From contig BDSL01000177.1 in NCBI GenBank assembly GCA_003116995.1, positions 1-64,000 of the forward strand: DNA of 64,000 nucleotides, read 5' to 3'. This document shows, one piece after another, positions 63,061-64,000 of this stretch. The notes beneath the pieces are model-generated. The model saw only the letters and a program-made list of their open reading frames with translations. It did no database searches and had not been told where the DNA came from. A program made the translations under genes and the position numbers. The stretch's first letter is position 1. Each line of letters opens with the position of its first letter. The stretch comes from Yamagishiella unicocca (lineage: Eukaryota; Chlorophyta; Chlorophyceae; Chlamydomonadales; Volvocaceae).

Positions 63061-64000
63061 GGTCGCAGGGTCTGGAAGTCGTGGAGCCGTCTGCCTAGAG
63101 CATTGGTTGCACACATTCATTGCTAGATTGCACACCTTAGGATAGCACTGTACGTCTTGTAGAGGAATGATGCATCATTTGCTTGGGTGCCTGGCGGGGA
63201 ATGCTCTCTTGCCTGGGACGGAGAGGCGGAGGCGAGGCCGCTGTGTGCGTGCTCACGAGCAGCCTGGTGGGCTTGCATGTTGGTCCTAGGTGACCTGGAT
63301 GGGCGGTTACGAATATGAGGCACGGGAAGACATGGCTAGGTGCCGCCCGCTGGCCAGTTGGGTCGAGAGCCTGGCAGCGCCTGGCGGCAGCTCACAGCTC
63401 CACTGAGTGCTATAGAGTGAAAGGACGGTGGTGGTGGTGACTGGTCAGGTCGTGCTTATCATTGGTAGCGGTGGCTAGCGACTGGTGGTTGCGCTTGCTT
63501 ACTGGGACTTCCCTCCCTGCCTGGTTTGCGCCCATTGTTTGCCGTATGTAAAACGCATTCCCTTTCAGTAGCAATCAATAAGATGGCCCTTTCAGTAGCA
63601 ATCAATAAGATGGCCCCCCGACCCTTGCTCAGCAAAAAATGTTTACGTGTGCCTCCCCGATCCATTGGTCAGCGGTCACTTGTAGCTACATACGGCCTGG
63701 GCTTGAATTTCGTAGGAATTGTCGCTCTGGTACGTTACTAAACGTCCCGGGGGCCTGTCACGCCATGAACCACGTCTTTCATATGCATCGCTGCTGTTCA
63801 ATGACATATTGCCAATTATCCTTGCAAAGCATTTCGCCACTGTTCTGAGTCCTTGCGTACCGGTATTGGCGCGACGACATCTCAGTGAGTCGGGGCGTGC
63901 CTTGTTCTTGAAGCAGCAAGTTGTTCTCTTATCGTTTGCCAGACTACGCCAAAGAGGACATGATTCGCAGACGATAGGAGACTGGTGGGAGGAGCGCATC
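63061..64000. other. No supported gene; one 27-bp duplication
   Basis: CCTTTCAGTAGCAATCAATA plus AGATGGC is repeated exactly twice in tandem (63561-63614). Nothing else is recognised up to the window end. Confidence 0.5.

Overview
This window looks like nuclear DNA of a volvocine green alga (Chlamydomonadales; the Chlamydomonas/Volvox/Gonium group). That is inferred from GC-rich multi-exon genes with short GT-AG introns, long simple repeats, and a transposon mix typical of these algae: Gypsy chromoviruses, Copia, an L1-like LINE and a KDZ transposase. No bacterial operons, rRNA or tRNA genes were seen. The species cannot be fixed from sequence alone. Most long open frames are transposon proteins or by-products of repeats.

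Layout. 1-540: a broken LINE reverse transcriptase. 1.2-1.6 kb: a perfect 91-bp inverted repeat (hairpin) whose non-folded paralogue lies at the far end (62.7-63.1 kb). 3.0-10.25 kb: a multi-exon Crinkler-like P-loop gene (gene 1) with a ~1.3 kb (TCG)n expansion in an intron. 11.4-12.2 kb: two tandem-repeat fields. 13.5-16.9 kb: an L1-like LINE with two frameshifts. 17-22.4 kb: tandem repeats and a frameshifted KDZ transposase. 22.5-27.1 kb: an element with ~1 kb inverted arms made of ~132-bp repeats. 27.1-34.1 kb: an 83-bp Gypsy LTR scrap, a minus-strand Copia pol, then a plus-strand Copia LTR-gag-protease running into a 219-bp x 10 satellite. 34.2-36.4 kb: an AT-rich minus-strand gene of unknown family, split by an internally deleted Gypsy with a 5-bp target duplication. 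37.2-43.7 kb: a minus-strand multi-exon gene ending in a DOT1-like methyltransferase domain, with tandemly duplicated Ala-rich exons. 45.5-46.3 kb: a Copia RNase H-LTR-PBS relic. 48.2-53.3 kb: two more Crinkler-like genes, one intact PD-(D/E)xK nuclease + kinase gene (gene 2) and one decayed kinase gene (gene 3). 53.8-62.2 kb: an unknown gene (gene 4) whose last exon is split by a complete 6.84-kb chromovirus with almost identical LTRs and a GCGCT target duplication.

How it fits together. The host content of most interest is a dispersed set of Crinkler-type (CR effector class) genes. They share the same small Gly/Ala linker exons and flanking introns but carry unrelated first exons, which suggests exon shuffling of the N-terminal module. 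Retrotransposons have inserted into at least two neighbouring genes. In both, removing the element and one target-site copy restores the open frame, so these insertions hit working exons and are datable. Gene models come from splice-site and phase reasoning by eye; transcript data would be needed to confirm them.
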